Source: Bordetella sp. (lineage in GTDB: Bacteria; Pseudomonadota; Alphaproteobacteria; Caulobacterales; Caulobacteraceae). From it: 32,008 nt of DNA. Made by a program: the position numbers and the translations under genes. Below the pieces are notes generated by a model, which was given only the letters and a program-made list of their open reading frames with translations, was not told where the DNA came from and made no database searches. Below, in pieces: positions 19,492 to 28,151 of this stretch. The stretch is taken from assembly GCA_017308115.1 (NCBI GenBank), contig JAFKFS010000109.1:1-32008 (forward strand). The letters are read 5' to 3'. Every line of letters begins with the position of its first letter. Positions within the stretch are counted from its first letter, which is position 1.

Positions 19492-20799
19492 CTACGTATT
19501 GAAGAGATCGGTGCGGTCGATCTCGACCATGCGCATGATTTCGCGGCCCCAGGATTCCTGTGCGTCGCGAACTTGGTCATCGAAGTCATGGACATCGTAA
19601 AGGGTTTCCATCTTCGAATTGTCGTGGTGATTAATGACAGCCTCTGCCACATCAAGATCATATCCCAGCTTGTGACGAATCTGGGTGCGGCCGAACCGTC
19701 GGCAATCATACAGTTGGACGTCCGTATCCATCAGGATGCAGCTTTGTTCCAGTTGAGTGCGCACACGGAACCAGCAGTTCGTCATGGACGCCTGGATCAT
19801 GTGGCCGCTCCGTCCGAATGCTTTCGGGAAAAGCCATTCGCTGTCACTGCGCTTGAAGGCTTCTTGCATCAAGGCGACGGCTAGATCAGAAAGCGGCACA
19901 AAGTACTCGACGCCGGTTTTGGTTTCGGAGGGGCGCCACGTTCGGGTTTCGAGGTTGATTTCGCTCCGACGCGCTCTCGCGACATCGACTGGCCGTTGAA
20001 GGGTGACCATGTAGATCAAGACTGCCAACGCCACGGCCACGCGATCGGTATCCACACACGCCTTCAGCATTTCATCCCAGTAGAGTTTGAAGCGCTCCTC
20101 ATTCAGGCGCCCCCTACGCTTGGGAACTTTGTTCGCCATACCCTGAAACGCTGCGGGGTTTCGCGAGGCGCGTTCCGTCGCCATCGCATACTTGAAAACT
20201 CGCTTGATGGCCTTGTGGCAGATGTTGGCGGTTGTCTTTCCAGTAGCCCGTTTCCGCGCCCGACGTTTCAGAACGCCCAACTGAATTTCATCGAGCAGTG
20301 CAACGATGTCGGACTGCTTAATGGTGTCGATGTCCATGTTTCCTAGGACGGGATAGACGTGCTTTCGAAGATCATTCCCTTCCGGAAGCTGGCGCTTGCC
20401 CACCCGTCGGTTCGCCTTGGCTTCCAGGTACGCCTCGGCCACAGCGCGAAAGGAATTGTCCACTTCCTGAATCACTGCTTGTTGCCGTCCTTGTCGGCGC
20501 GCTTCGACCGGGTCGACGCCGTTCAAGGTCAAGTCAGCCATCCGCTCTTTAGCGGCGGCCCGTGCGGCGTCGGCCGAAATGAAACTTGGCGAGCCAATCG
20601 CAAAGTCGCCGTCCCGACCGTCACGCTTTGTGTAGCGCATGACATAGCTGGCTGCGCCGGCGCGGCTGAACTGGAGATACAGAGGCGAAAATTCGGAATC
20701 CCAGTACCGACGGGAGCGCTGCTCCGGCGGCAATTTCAGCAAGGCATCAACGGATTTGTTCGTCAGCCTTAGCCGGGTAGAACTGCGAGTCTTTTTCAT
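19492..20799 (-). CDS. Tyrosine recombinase / island integrase
   Basis: The integrase of the island, 435 aa from the ATG at 20799. It has an N-terminal arm-binding domain, a core-binding domain (about 115-210) and a catalytic domain. The active-site residues are R269 (LQRPVDVARA), K294 (SETKTGVEY), R367 in LYDCRR, H391/H392 (VINHH) and the nucleophile Y401 (ETLYDVHDF). The first position of the HxxR box is Tyr (Y364) in place of the usual His. A GTG at 20811 is an alternative start. The gene reads into the island from its right end, and the candidate attachment repeat lies 52 bases upstream of its start. Confidence 0.92.
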   Translation of the reverse strand: MKKTRSSTRLRLTNKSVDALLKLPPEQRSRRYWDSEFSPLYLQFSRAGAASYVMRYTKRDGRDGDFAIGSPSFISADAARAAAKERMADLTLNGVDPVEARRQGRQQAVIQEVDNSFRAVAEAYLEAKANRRVGKRQLPEGNDLRKHVYPVLGNMDIDTIKQSDIVALLDEIQLGVLKRRARKRATGKTTANICHKAIKRVFKYAMATERASRNPAAFQGMANKVPKRRGRLNEERFKLYWDEMLKACVDTDRVAVALAVLIYMVTLQRPVDVARARRSEINLETRTWRPSETKTGVEYFVPLSDLAVALMQEAFKRSDSEWLFPKAFGRSGHMIQASMTNCWFRVRTQLEQSCILMDTDVQLYDCRRFGRTQIRHKLGYDLDVAEAVINHHDNSKMETLYDVHDFDDQVRDAQESWGREIMRMVEIDRTDLFNT

Positions 20800-20849
20800 G
20801 TGGGCATTCACTTTCCAAGTTGGTGAGACTCGGAAAATGGCAAGGGCTG

Positions 20850-20878
20850 GACCACCGGATGAGCCACCTGAAGTGGTC
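20850..20878. other. Candidate right attachment site
   Basis: GACCAC (20850-20855) and GTGGTC (20873-20878) are inverted around a 17-base centre that includes the TGAGCCACCT block shared with the left site at 2996. Inverted core-type sites around a crossover region are the usual plan for tyrosine recombinase targets. Confidence 0.45.
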
Positions 20879-21017
20879 GTAGGTCGTCCTAAATGGTCAC
20901 CTTTGGTCCCTTCGATGAAACTGCACTAAGCCTATGAAAAGTGTCCCGTTTTGATCGATCACATTGATTAAAATCGCCAATTTGAAACACCTTCACTACT
21001 GCCAGTGCAGGACCGTT

Positions 21018-21184
21018 TTCTTCCCTTGTGGGAGAAGGTGGCAGGCGGAGCCTGACGGATGAGGGGTGATGGCGGGGCGGCTTGAAGATTCAACCGTGAC
21101 GTCGGCCCCTCATTTTCAAGCGAGGCGCCGACACCCCTCATCCGAGCGCCTCCGGCGCCCACCTTCTCCCACAGGGGGAGAAGG
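21018..21184. repeat. Intergenic dyad repeat, CCTTCTCCC family, copy 2
   Basis: It ends in the perfect hairpin CCTTCTCCC, 5 nt, GGGAGAAGG (21162-21184) and begins with a decayed partner (TTCTTCCC/GGGAGAAGG). The interior GATGAGGGG and CCCCTCATCCG match copy 1 at 574-717. Confidence 0.75.
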
Positions 21185-21274
21185 CTCAGGTGCAATTTTC
21201 ATTCTCATGCGCCGTCGCATCGCCTAGACGAAGACACGTATCCGCCTCCCCGTCCTCGCCTCATCGAGATCATC

Positions 21275-22792
21275 GTGCAAGACACCGTCCGCCGTATCCT
21301 GACCGCCCGCGTCTATGACGTGGCCGAGGAGACCCCGCTCGATCCGCTGAAGCGGCTGTCGGCGCGGATCGGGCGCCCTGCCCTGCTGAAGCGCGAGGAT
21401 CTGCAGCCGGTCTTCTCGTTCAAGATTCGCGGCGCCTATAACAAGATCGCGGCCCTAAGCGAGGCCGAACTGGCGCGCGGCGTCATCTGCGCCTCGGCGG
21501 GCAATCACGCGCAGGGGGTGGCGCTGGCGGCGGCCAGACGCGGGGCGGCGGCGACCATCGTCATGCCAACCACCACGCCGGGCATCAAGGTGGCGGCGGT
21601 CCAGGGTCTGGGCGGTCAGGTCGTGCTGCACGGCGAAAGCTTCGACGACGCCTACGCCCACGCCCGCACGCTGGAGAAACAGACCGGCGCGACCTTCGTC
21701 CACCCGTTCGACGACCCCGACGTCATCGCCGGCCAGGGCACGGTCGGGCTGGAGATCCTGCGCCAGCACCCGGACCCCATCGACGCCGTCTTCATCCCCA
21801 TCGGCGGCGGCGGGCTGGCGGCGGGGGTGGCGGCCATCGTCCGCTTCCTGCGGCCCGAGACACGGCTGATCGGGGTCGAACCCGCCGAGGCCCCGACGAT
21901 GAAGAGCGCCATCGAGGCCGGGCGCGTCGTCGATCTGGATCAGGTCGGCCTGTTCGCCGACGGGGTGGCCGTGCGCCGCGCGGGCGACGAGACCTTCCGC
22001 CTGTGCCGCGACCTGCTGGACGAGATCGTTCTGGTCGACACCGACGCCATCTGCGCGGCGGTCAAGGACATCTTCGACGACGTGCGCGCCGTGGCCGAGC
22101 CGTCGGGCGCCGTGGCGCTGGCCGGGCTCAAGGCGTGGGCCGCGCGCAATCCCGGATCGGGCGCGCTGGTCGCGATCAACTCGGGCGCCAACGTCAACTT
22201 CGACCGCCTGCGCCACGTCGCCGAGCGAGCCGAGATCGGCGAGGGCGCCGAGGCCCTGTTCGCCGTCGCCATGCCCGACCGGCGCGAGGACTATCACCGC
22301 TTTCTGCAGAGCCTGGACGGCCGCTCGATCACGGAATTCAACTACCGCTGGTCCGGCGACGGCACGGCGCAGATCTTCGTCGGCGTGGCCCTGCGCGACG
22401 GCGCCGCCGAGCGCGAAAGCCTGCTCAGACATCTGACCGCCGACGGCTATTCCGTCGTGGACATGAGCGACAACGAGACCGCCAAGCTCCACGTCCGCCA
22501 CATGGTCGGCGGGCGCACCATCGGCCTGCCGCACGAGCGGCTGCTGCGCTTCGAATTCCCCGAGCGGCCGGGCGCCTTCCTGCGCTTCCTCAACAGTCTT
22601 CAGCCCGCCTGGGCCCTGACCCTGTTCCACTATCGCAACCACGGCGACGACGCGGGCCGGGTGCTGGCGGGCGTCAGCGTCCCGCCGGACCAGGCGGCGG
22701 CCCTGAGCGCCGCTCTGGACGCCCTGGGCTATCCCTATGTGGACGAGACCGACAATCCGGCCTGCCGCCTGTTCCTGGACGGGGCGGCCTGA
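21275..22792 (+). CDS. ilvA: Threonine ammonia-lyase (biosynthetic threonine deaminase)
   Basis: IlvA converts threonine to 2-oxobutanoate and ammonia with PLP, the first step of isoleucine synthesis. The 505-aa length matches the biosynthetic, feedback-inhibited form with a catalytic domain (about 1-320) and two ACT-like regulatory modules (about 325-500). PLP lysine is K50 in FSFKIRGAYNK. The phosphate-binding glycine loop is PIGGGGLAAG (about 173-182), and SAGNHAQGVA (about 74-83) is the substrate-side block. The start is GTG at 21275 with only a weak ribosome site; no better start precedes the conserved block. The regulatory part has EFNYRW and FEFPERPGAFLRFL, typical of ACT-like folds. 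Confidence 0.94.
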   Translation: MQDTVRRILTARVYDVAEETPLDPLKRLSARIGRPALLKREDLQPVFSFKIRGAYNKIAALSEAELARGVICASAGNHAQGVALAAARRGAAATIVMPTTTPGIKVAAVQGLGGQVVLHGESFDDAYAHARTLEKQTGATFVHPFDDPDVIAGQGTVGLEILRQHPDPIDAVFIPIGGGGLAAGVAAIVRFLRPETRLIGVEPAEAPTMKSAIEAGRVVDLDQVGLFADGVAVRRAGDETFRLCRDLLDEIVLVDTDAICAAVKDIFDDVRAVAEPSGAVALAGLKAWAARNPGSGALVAINSGANVNFDRLRHVAERAEIGEGAEALFAVAMPDRREDYHRFLQSLDGRSITEFNYRWSGDGTAQIFVGVALRDGAAERESLLRHLTADGYSVVDMSDNETAKLHVRHMVGGRTIGLPHERLLRFEFPERPGAFLRFLNSLQPAWALTLFHYRNHGDDAGRVLAGVSVPPDQAAALSAALDALGYPYVDETDNPACRLFLDGAA

Positions 22793-22819
22793 AAAAGTCC
22801 GACGGCGAGCTCTGGTCCC

Positions 22820-22941
22820 GGCCCCTCCACCACTTCGTGGTCCCCCTCCCCACAATGTGGGGAGGAAAGACGGCGTGCGTTTCTCCTCCCCATTCCCTGG
22901 GAAGGTGGATCGGCGGCGATAGCCGCCGAGACGGAGGGGCC
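22820..22941. repeat. Intergenic dyad repeat, GGCCCCTCC family
   Basis: The outer arms are GGCCCCTCC (22820-22828) and GGAGGGGCC (22933-22941), a perfect match. Inside are CTCCCCACA-A-TGTGGGGAG and CGGCGGC-GATA-GCCGCCG hairpins. It fills the gap between ilvA and the convergent gene at 22965 and differs in sequence from the CCTTCTCCC family. Confidence 0.75.
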
Positions 22942-22964
22942 TCCTGGTTCCTGAAGGCAGGCTC

Positions 22965-23366
22965 TCAGGCCCGGCTGATCGCCTCGGCGATCTCTTCGGC
23001 CGGGCGGCCGGCCAGGGCCTTGGGGATCTCGCCGACCAGACGCTCCTCCAGCGCCTTGTGCCAATGCTTGCGCAGCTGGCCCAGGGTCTTGGGCGCGGCG
23101 ACCACGGCCAGGGCCTCGATCTTGTTGGTCAGGGCCATGTGGTTCAGCGCCTCGGCCACGCCCATGGCGAAGCCGTCCTCGGCCTGGGTGTCGTTGTCGG
23201 GGTTGGCGTCGCTGGAGCGGCGGCCCGGCGCGCCGGACAGGCGTTCGGGGATTTCGGGCGTCGCCATCGGCTTGAGCTGGATGTCGAGGTTGTGGCCGGT
23301 GTTGCGGAACAGGCTCAGCTTCTCGCCGTCGGCGACGGCGACCAGGGCCCCGTTGGGCAGGTTCAT
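22965..23366 (-). CDS. Host attachment protein family
   Basis: A 133-aa protein of the family named host attachment protein (AtsE-like, later linked to bacterial eRF1-like folds). The start LPNGALVAVADGEKLSLFRNTG (split about 3-24) is typical, as are the middle DDGF-like block (AEDGFAMGVAEALNHMALTNKIEALAVVAAPKTLGQLRKHW, in parts, about 64-104) and the tail EIPKALAGRPAEEIAEAI. The ATG at 23366 sits in an ATGATG pair with GGAG upstream; a longer frame has no support. It is 40 bases after ogt, likely in the same operon. The molecular role is not established. Confidence 0.8.
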   Translation of the reverse strand: MNLPNGALVAVADGEKLSLFRNTGHNLDIQLKPMATPEIPERLSGAPGRRSSDANPDNDTQAEDGFAMGVAEALNHMALTNKIEALAVVAAPKTLGQLRKHWHKALEERLVGEIPKALAGRPAEEIAEAISRA

Positions 23367-23406
23367 CATCAGACTCCCGAAATGAGCGCCCAAAGGCAGG
23401 GCGCTG

Positions 23407-23958
23407 TCAGTCCAGCGCAAACGCCCCCGTTCCTGTTCCCTGCTGCGACGCTTCGTGCGCCAGCAGCCAGCGCTTGCGCTCCAGTCCGCCCGCATAGCCG
23501 GTCAGGGTTCCATCGGCGCCGACGACCCGGTGGCAAGGCACGATGACGCCGATCGGATTGGCCCCGTTGGCCAGGCCCACGGCCCGCACGGCGGCGGGCT
23601 TGCCGATGGCCTGGGCCAGTTGGCCGTAGCTCCAGGTCCGCCCCGCCGGAATGGTCCGCAGCGCCGCCCAGACCGCGCGCTGGAAGTCCGTGCCGCCGGT
23701 CTTCACCGCGAGCCCGTCCAGCGCCGTCAGATCGCCGTCGAAATAGGCGGCCACGGCGTTCCGCACCGCCTCCGGCGCCCGCCCCGGCGTCAGTTGAACC
23801 TCGCCGTAATGACGGGCCAGCAGCGTCATCATCCGCGCCTCATAGTCGGTGAAGTCGAAGGCGCGCACGGCGCCCTCCGCGTCCGTGACCAGCAGCACCT
23901 CGCCGACCGGCGTGGCGATGCGGTCCAGCGTAAAGGCCTCAGGCTGCGTCTTTTTCAT
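23407..23958 (-). CDS. ogt: Methylated-DNA-protein cysteine methyltransferase
   Basis: A suicide repair protein that takes the O6-alkyl group from guanine onto its own cysteine. It is 183 aa. The active site is VIVPCHRVVG with C142. TWSYGQLAQAIGKPAAVRAVGLANGANP (in two parts, about 108-135) is the helix-turn-helix and the arginine finger region. GGAG lies 7 bases before the ATG. It overlaps the Ada-like gene by 20 bp on the same strand, so the two repair genes are coupled. Full length and all key residues are present. Confidence 0.95.
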   Translation of the reverse strand: MKKTQPEAFTLDRIATPVGEVLLVTDAEGAVRAFDFTDYEARMMTLLARHYGEVQLTPGRAPEAVRNAVAAYFDGDLTALDGLAVKTGGTDFQRAVWAALRTIPAGRTWSYGQLAQAIGKPAAVRAVGLANGANPIGVIVPCHRVVGADGTLTGYAGGLERKRWLLAHEASQQGTGTGAFALD

Positions 23959-25069
23959 CGTCGTTCTCCATGATCGTCATGCCGTCGATCCCCGCCTCGC
24001 GCAGGTGCAGTACGCCATAGGCCCGCCAGGGCCGCCATCGCTCGGCCCGCCCCGCCAGCCGTACGTCTTCCAGCCGGTCGCTGGCCATGTCGGCGGCCTC
24101 ATCGAGCCAGTCGCCCGGCAGGCGCAGGCCCGGCCGCGCCTTCACCAGCGGCGCCAGCACGGGGTCCGCCGACAGGTCGCGCCGGATCGCCTCGGGGTCG
24201 GCCGACAGGTCGAACAGCCGCCGCACCCGCGCCAGCACCCCCGGCAAGGCCTTCAGATCGTCCAGAGCCGCCGTGACCGCCAGCCGGTGGCCCGCCTCGA
24301 ACCGGGCCGAAACCTCGCCCGTCGCCCCGTCCGTCGCAGGGGCCAGGACGCGGCGCCAGACCCCGCCTTCGACCGTCTCCCCCTTCGCCTTCAGGGCGGC
24401 CAGAATGGCCTCGACGTCATAGGGCGGGCGATAGGGCAGGCTCAGCCGCACCCCTTCATTCGACCTGGCGTCCCACGGCCGCTCGGCCCGCGCCCGCAGC
24501 GCCGACGGGGGCCGCCCGTACAGGGCTTGGAACGTCTCGTTGAACCGGCGCACGCTGCCGAAGCCGGACGCCATGGCCACCTCGGCCATCGGCAGGTCGG
24601 TCTGGTGGATCAGGGCCTTGGCCAGCAGGACGCGGCGCGTCTGGGCCACGCTGACCGGGGCGGCGCCCAGGTGCCGGCGGAACAGGCGGCGCAGATGCCG
24701 CTCGCCCACCCCCAGCCGCGTGGCCAGGGCGTCGAGGTCGCCTTCATCGAGCGCGCCCGCCTCGATCAGGTTCAGCGCCCGGCTGACGGTGTTGGAGGTT
24801 CCGCGCCACGCCCCCATGTCGGGCGCCGTCTCGGGCCGACAGCGCAGGCAGGCGCGAAAGCCCGCCTCCTCGGCCGCCGCCGCGCTGATGACGAAGCGCA
24901 TGTTCTCGCGCTTGGGCGTCCGCGCCGGGCAGACCGGGCGACAGTAGATTCCGGTGGACTTCACGCAGGTGAAGAAGCGCCCGTCGAAGCGCGGGTCGCG
25001 CGTCAGGACGGCCCGGTAGCAGGCCTCCTGATCCAGCATGTCGCGGGCGTTTTCCCGAGCGGCGTCCAT
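23939..25069 (-). CDS. Ada-AlkA-like protein lacking the glycosylase core
   Basis: A 376-aa protein from the ATG at 25069. Ada N-terminal domain: GIYCRPVCPAR and ACLRC give the four zinc-thiolate Cys C43, C47, C74 and C77, with C43 at the methyl-acceptor position. An AraC HTH follows (about 90-180), then an AlkA N-terminal domain (about 190-305). The usual HhH-GPD glycosylase core is then absent: RPGLRLPGDW is followed within about 25 residues by AERWRPWRAYGVLHL, which in AlkA lies some 110 residues later. Related fusions are near 490-500 aa. It probably keeps alkylation sensing and gene activation but not base excision. It overlaps ogt. Confidence 0.85.
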   Translation of the reverse strand: MDAARENARDMLDQEACYRAVLTRDPRFDGRFFTCVKSTGIYCRPVCPARTPKRENMRFVISAAAAEEAGFRACLRCRPETAPDMGAWRGTSNTVSRALNLIEAGALDEGDLDALATRLGVGERHLRRLFRRHLGAAPVSVAQTRRVLLAKALIHQTDLPMAEVAMASGFGSVRRFNETFQALYGRPPSALRARAERPWDARSNEGVRLSLPYRPPYDVEAILAALKAKGETVEGGVWRRVLAPATDGATGEVSARFEAGHRLAVTAALDDLKALPGVLARVRRLFDLSADPEAIRRDLSADPVLAPLVKARPGLRLPGDWLDEAADMASDRLEDVRLAGRAERWRPWRAYGVLHLREAGIDGMTIMENDDEKDAA

Positions 25070-25215
25070 GTCCGCAACATGCGCCCGCCGCGCCGCCCTG
25101 TCTCGCGGTTTTCGGACATGACGGCGCCGCACGATGATGCTGCGGTCTTACTGTCGTCGCTTCCTTAGCGGCGCCGGCACGGCTAAGGTCGCCGCTCCGT
25201 AGGGGGAGTCATCTT

Positions 25216-27849
25216 ATGTCGTATCGTCGCCGCGCCGCCTGTTCCATGCTGGCGCTGAGCCTGGCCCTGGGCGCCGCCGCGCCCGCCCTGGCGCAGCAGA
25301 CCCCGCCCGCGCTTCAGGCCGTCGTCGGCCACGACAGCGGCGAGCGCATCACCCGCTCGGCCGACGTGCGACGCTATTTCGAGGCCCTGCGGACCGCCAA
25401 CCCGGACCGGGTGGTCATGGGCGACTACGGCAAGACCTGGGAAGGCCGCCCCCTGTTCTGGGCCGCCGTCGGCTCGCCGCGCAACATCGCCCGGCTGGAG
25501 GCGATCAAGGCCGCGACCCACGCCCTGGCCGATCCGCGCAAGACCTCGCCCGAGCAGGCCCGCGCCCTGATCGCCGACACCCCGGCCGTCGTCTGGATGG
25601 CCTATTCCGTCCACGGCAATGAGATCAGCCCCGCCGACGCCGCCCTGATCGCCGCGCGCCGCCTGACCGACGCCGCCGACGCCGAGGCGCAAGGCTGGCT
25701 GGAGAACGTCGTGGTCGTCTTCGTCCCGACCCAGAACCCCGACGGGCGCGAGCGCTTCATCAACAGCTTCGAGGCGGGCCTGGGCGTCCAGCCCAACGGC
25801 GATCCCCTGTCGGCCGAGCGGGCCGAACCCTGGCCGTCCGGCCGCTACAACCACAATCTGTTCGACCTGAACCGCGACTGGTTCATCCAGTCCCAGCCGG
25901 AGACGCAGGGCCACTCGGCCCTGATCCGCGAATGGCGTCCGCAGGTGGTGGTCGATTCCCACGAGATGGGCACCGATTCCAGCTTCTTCTTCCCGCCCGA
26001 AGCCCAGCCGCTGAACCCGTGGATCTATCCCCCCATCCTGGACGCGCGCGAGCGGTTCGGCCGCAACACCGCCGGGCGCTTCGACCAGGCCGGTCTGGAT
26101 TACTTCACGCGCGAAACCTACGACGCCTTCTATCCCGGCTACGGCGACGGCTGGCCCGCCTATTTCGGCGCCGTCTCCATGACCTATGAACAGGGGTCGT
26201 CGCGCGGCCTGCTCGCGCGCCGTTCGTCGGGCGAGATGCTGTCCTACGCCGACACGGTCAAGGGTCATCTGACCGCCACCCTGTCGACCATCGAGACCGC
26301 CGCCCGCGACCGCGAGAAGCTGCTCAACGACTTCTACGCCTTCCACCGCGACGGGATTTCGGGCGGACGCGGCGCCTATGTCCTGTCGCGCTCCGCCGCC
26401 GCCGACCCGGCCGCCGCCGACAAGCTGGCGGGGCTTCTGGTCCGCTCGGGGCTGGAGGTCGGGCGCGCCACCACCGCCTTCTCCGCCTGCGGCCAGAGCT
26501 ATCAGGCGGGGGACTACGTCGTGAACCTGTCCCAGCCCCAGCGCCGCATGGCCGAGACCCTGCTGGCCAGGGACGTGCCGCTGGACCCCAAATTCCTGGC
26601 CGAACAGGAAGCCCGCCGCGCGCGGGGCCTAGGCGATGAGATCTATGACCTGACCGGCTGGTCCCTGCCCCTGCTGTTCAACGTGCCGAGCCAGCGCTGC
26701 GCCGGCGTCCCCTCGGTCCAGACCGCCGCCGTCGGTCCCGAGCTGATCCGCCCCGCCGCCGTGGCCCAGGGCGACGCGACCTTCGGCTACGCCATCCATC
26801 CGGGCACGGCGGGAATGCGCTTCCTGACGGCCGCCCTGACCGACAGGCTGCCGGTCCGCTCGATCGAGGAGCCCTTCACCCTGGACGGCCGCGCCTATCC
26901 GGGCGGGACCTTCATCGTGCCCCGCGCCGGTTCGCCCGCCGACCTGGACGAGCGCGTCCGCCGCCTGGCCGCCGCCAGCGGCGCCCAGGTGACGCCTCTG
27001 GCCACCTCCTGGGTCTCCAGCGGGCCCAGCGTCGGCTCGGACAAGGCCGCTCCGATCACCGCCCCGCGCGTGGCCATGGCCTGGGACGATCCGACCGAGG
27101 CGGAATCGGCCGGCTCCATCCGCCATGTGCTGGAGCGCGAATACGGCTGGCCCGTCACGGCCGTGCGCACCCGCCGCCTGGCGAACGCCGACCTGTCCCG
27201 CTACCAGGTGCTGATCCTGCCCTCGGGCGGAAATTATGAGCAGGTTCTGGGCGAGGGCGGCGTCGCCAACCTGCGCGCCTGGGTCCAGGCGGGCGGCGTC
27301 CTGATCGGCGTCGGCTCGGCCAGCCGCCTGCTGACCGATCCCGATTCCAAGCTGCTGGACAGCCGCCGCGAAAGCGCCGCCTCCGGCGACGGCGACAAGG
27401 ACAAGAAGGACGGCGGAACCGAGATCGCCACCGACGCCGAATACCTGGCCCTGACCGGTCACCACGGCGGCGCGCCCGATCCGGTCGCCGGCGTCCTGGC
27501 CAGCGCCGTGGTCGACAACGAACACTGGCTGGGCGCGGGCGTCGCCCCGACCCTCAGCGTCATGGTGCGCGGCTCGGACATCTACACGCCTCTGGCCCGC
27601 GACCAGGGGACCAACGTCGTGCGCCTGGCCGGCCCGGACCAGTTGCTGGCGTCCGGCCAGCTGTGGGCCGAGAACCGCCGTCAGCTTGCCTACAAGCCCG
27701 TCGCCATGGCCTCCGAAGTCGGTCGCGGCCAGGTCGTCGCCTTCACCCAGGACGTGACCATGCGCGCCTTCCTGGAAGGGCTGAAGCCTTTGTTCCTCAA
27801 CGCCGTCTTCCGCGGCCCGGCGCACACCTCGGGCGTGAAGGGGAACTGA
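25216..27849 (+). CDS. M14 family zinc carboxypeptidase-like exported peptidase
   Basis: An 877-aa exported peptidase. The signal peptide ends near ALAQQ (about 27). The zinc ligands of the M14 fold are H133 and E136 (SVHGNEIS) and H249 (DSHEMG). TQNPDGRERF (about 172-181) and FDLNRDWF (about 216-223) are further M14 blocks, and MTYEQGSS (about 327-334) holds the likely catalytic Glu. The long C-terminal half (about 500-870) looks like a glutamine-amidotransferase-like alpha/beta part (VLILPSGGNYEQVL), as in other large M14 proteins. GGGGGAG precedes the ATG. It probably acts on peptides in the periplasm or outside. Confidence 0.9.
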   Translation: MSYRRRAACSMLALSLALGAAAPALAQQTPPALQAVVGHDSGERITRSADVRRYFEALRTANPDRVVMGDYGKTWEGRPLFWAAVGSPRNIARLEAIKAATHALADPRKTSPEQARALIADTPAVVWMAYSVHGNEISPADAALIAARRLTDAADAEAQGWLENVVVVFVPTQNPDGRERFINSFEAGLGVQPNGDPLSAERAEPWPSGRYNHNLFDLNRDWFIQSQPETQGHSALIREWRPQVVVDSHEMGTDSSFFFPPEAQPLNPWIYPPILDARERFGRNTAGRFDQAGLDYFTRETYDAFYPGYGDGWPAYFGAVSMTYEQGSSRGLLARRSSGEMLSYADTVKGHLTATLSTIETAARDREKLLNDFYAFHRDGISGGRGAYVLSRSAAADPAAADKLAGLLVRSGLEVGRATTAFSACGQSYQAGDYVVNLSQPQRRMAETLLARDVPLDPKFLAEQEARRARGLGDEIYDLTGWSLPLLFNVPSQRCAGVPSVQTAAVGPELIRPAAVAQGDATFGYAIHPGTAGMRFLTAALTDRLPVRSIEEPFTLDGRAYPGGTFIVPRAGSPADLDERVRRLAAASGAQVTPLATSWVSSGPSVGSDKAAPITAPRVAMAWDDPTEAESAGSIRHVLEREYGWPVTAVRTRRLANADLSRYQVLILPSGGNYEQVLGEGGVANLRAWVQAGGVLIGVGSASRLLTDPDSKLLDSRRESAASGDGDKDKKDGGTEIATDAEYLALTGHHGGAPDPVAGVLASAVVDNEHWLGAGVAPTLSVMVRGSDIYTPLARDQGTNVVRLAGPDQLLASGQLWAENRRQLAYKPVAMASEVGRGQVVAFTQDVTMRAFLEGLKPLFLNAVFRGPAHTSGVKGN

Positions 27850-27850
27850 C

Positions 27851-27878
27851 CGGCCGTCCCCCTGTCGCGGGGCGGCCG
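27851..27878 (+). terminator. Hairpin after M14 peptidase gene
   Basis: CGGCCG and CCCC pair with GGGG and CGGCCG around a 7-nt loop, one base past the stop codon, with a one-base bulge. Only a short T-run follows, so strength is uncertain. A TTGACA at 27885-27890 could begin the promoter of the next gene. Confidence 0.45.
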
Positions 27879-27941
27879 CCCGCTTTGACAAGCCGCCCCC
27901 GCACAGGCTTTCCTGCACCCTCCAGCAGGGGAGCCGACCGC

Positions 27942-28151
27942 ATGACCATCCAGACGCCGCGCCCGCCCGCCGACGAGGGCGACTGGACCCTGCTGCAAAG
28001 CCGGATCGACCGCAGCTTCTGGCAATGGGATCGCCGCCGCGAGCCGGGCGCGCCCGTCCTCAGCCGCTTCGTCATCCTGCGCCCGCCCGAACGCCTCGAC
28101 TACGACGACTTCGACGAGGCGGAGGCCATGTTCGAGGCGATGGAGGCGTGA
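27942..28151 (+). CDS. Small hypothetical protein
   Basis: A 69-aa protein starting at the ATG at 27942 with GGGGAG upstream. It has no signal peptide and no family was recognised. It is rich in charged residues (RIDRSFWQWDRRREPG, LDYDDFDEAEAMFEAMEA) with a Trp/Arg centre and an acidic tail that is probably helical. It lies between the M14 gene and the broken lipoprotein gene, and its stop codon overlaps the GTG that would have begun that gene. GC content and codon use match the neighbours, so it is probably real. Confidence 0.65.
   Translation: MTIQTPRPPADEGDWTLLQSRIDRSFWQWDRRREPGAPVLSRFVILRPPERLDYDDFDEAEAMFEAMEA

Larger units (their letters stand above)
20812..21274. other. Gene-free stretch at right island boundary
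   Basis: No gene is seen. It holds the right attachment repeat, four GGTC words (20875, 20882, 20895, 20905) that could be integrase arm sites, an AT-richer stretch (about 20920-20990), a dyad repeat (21018-21184) and the leader of ilvA. Confidence 0.6.

Noticed and set aside
22965-23495. The 176-codon version of the host-attachment-like gene
   Set aside because: The first 43 residues read as Arg/Trp-rich non-family sequence and overlap ogt; the family begins at the ATG pair.
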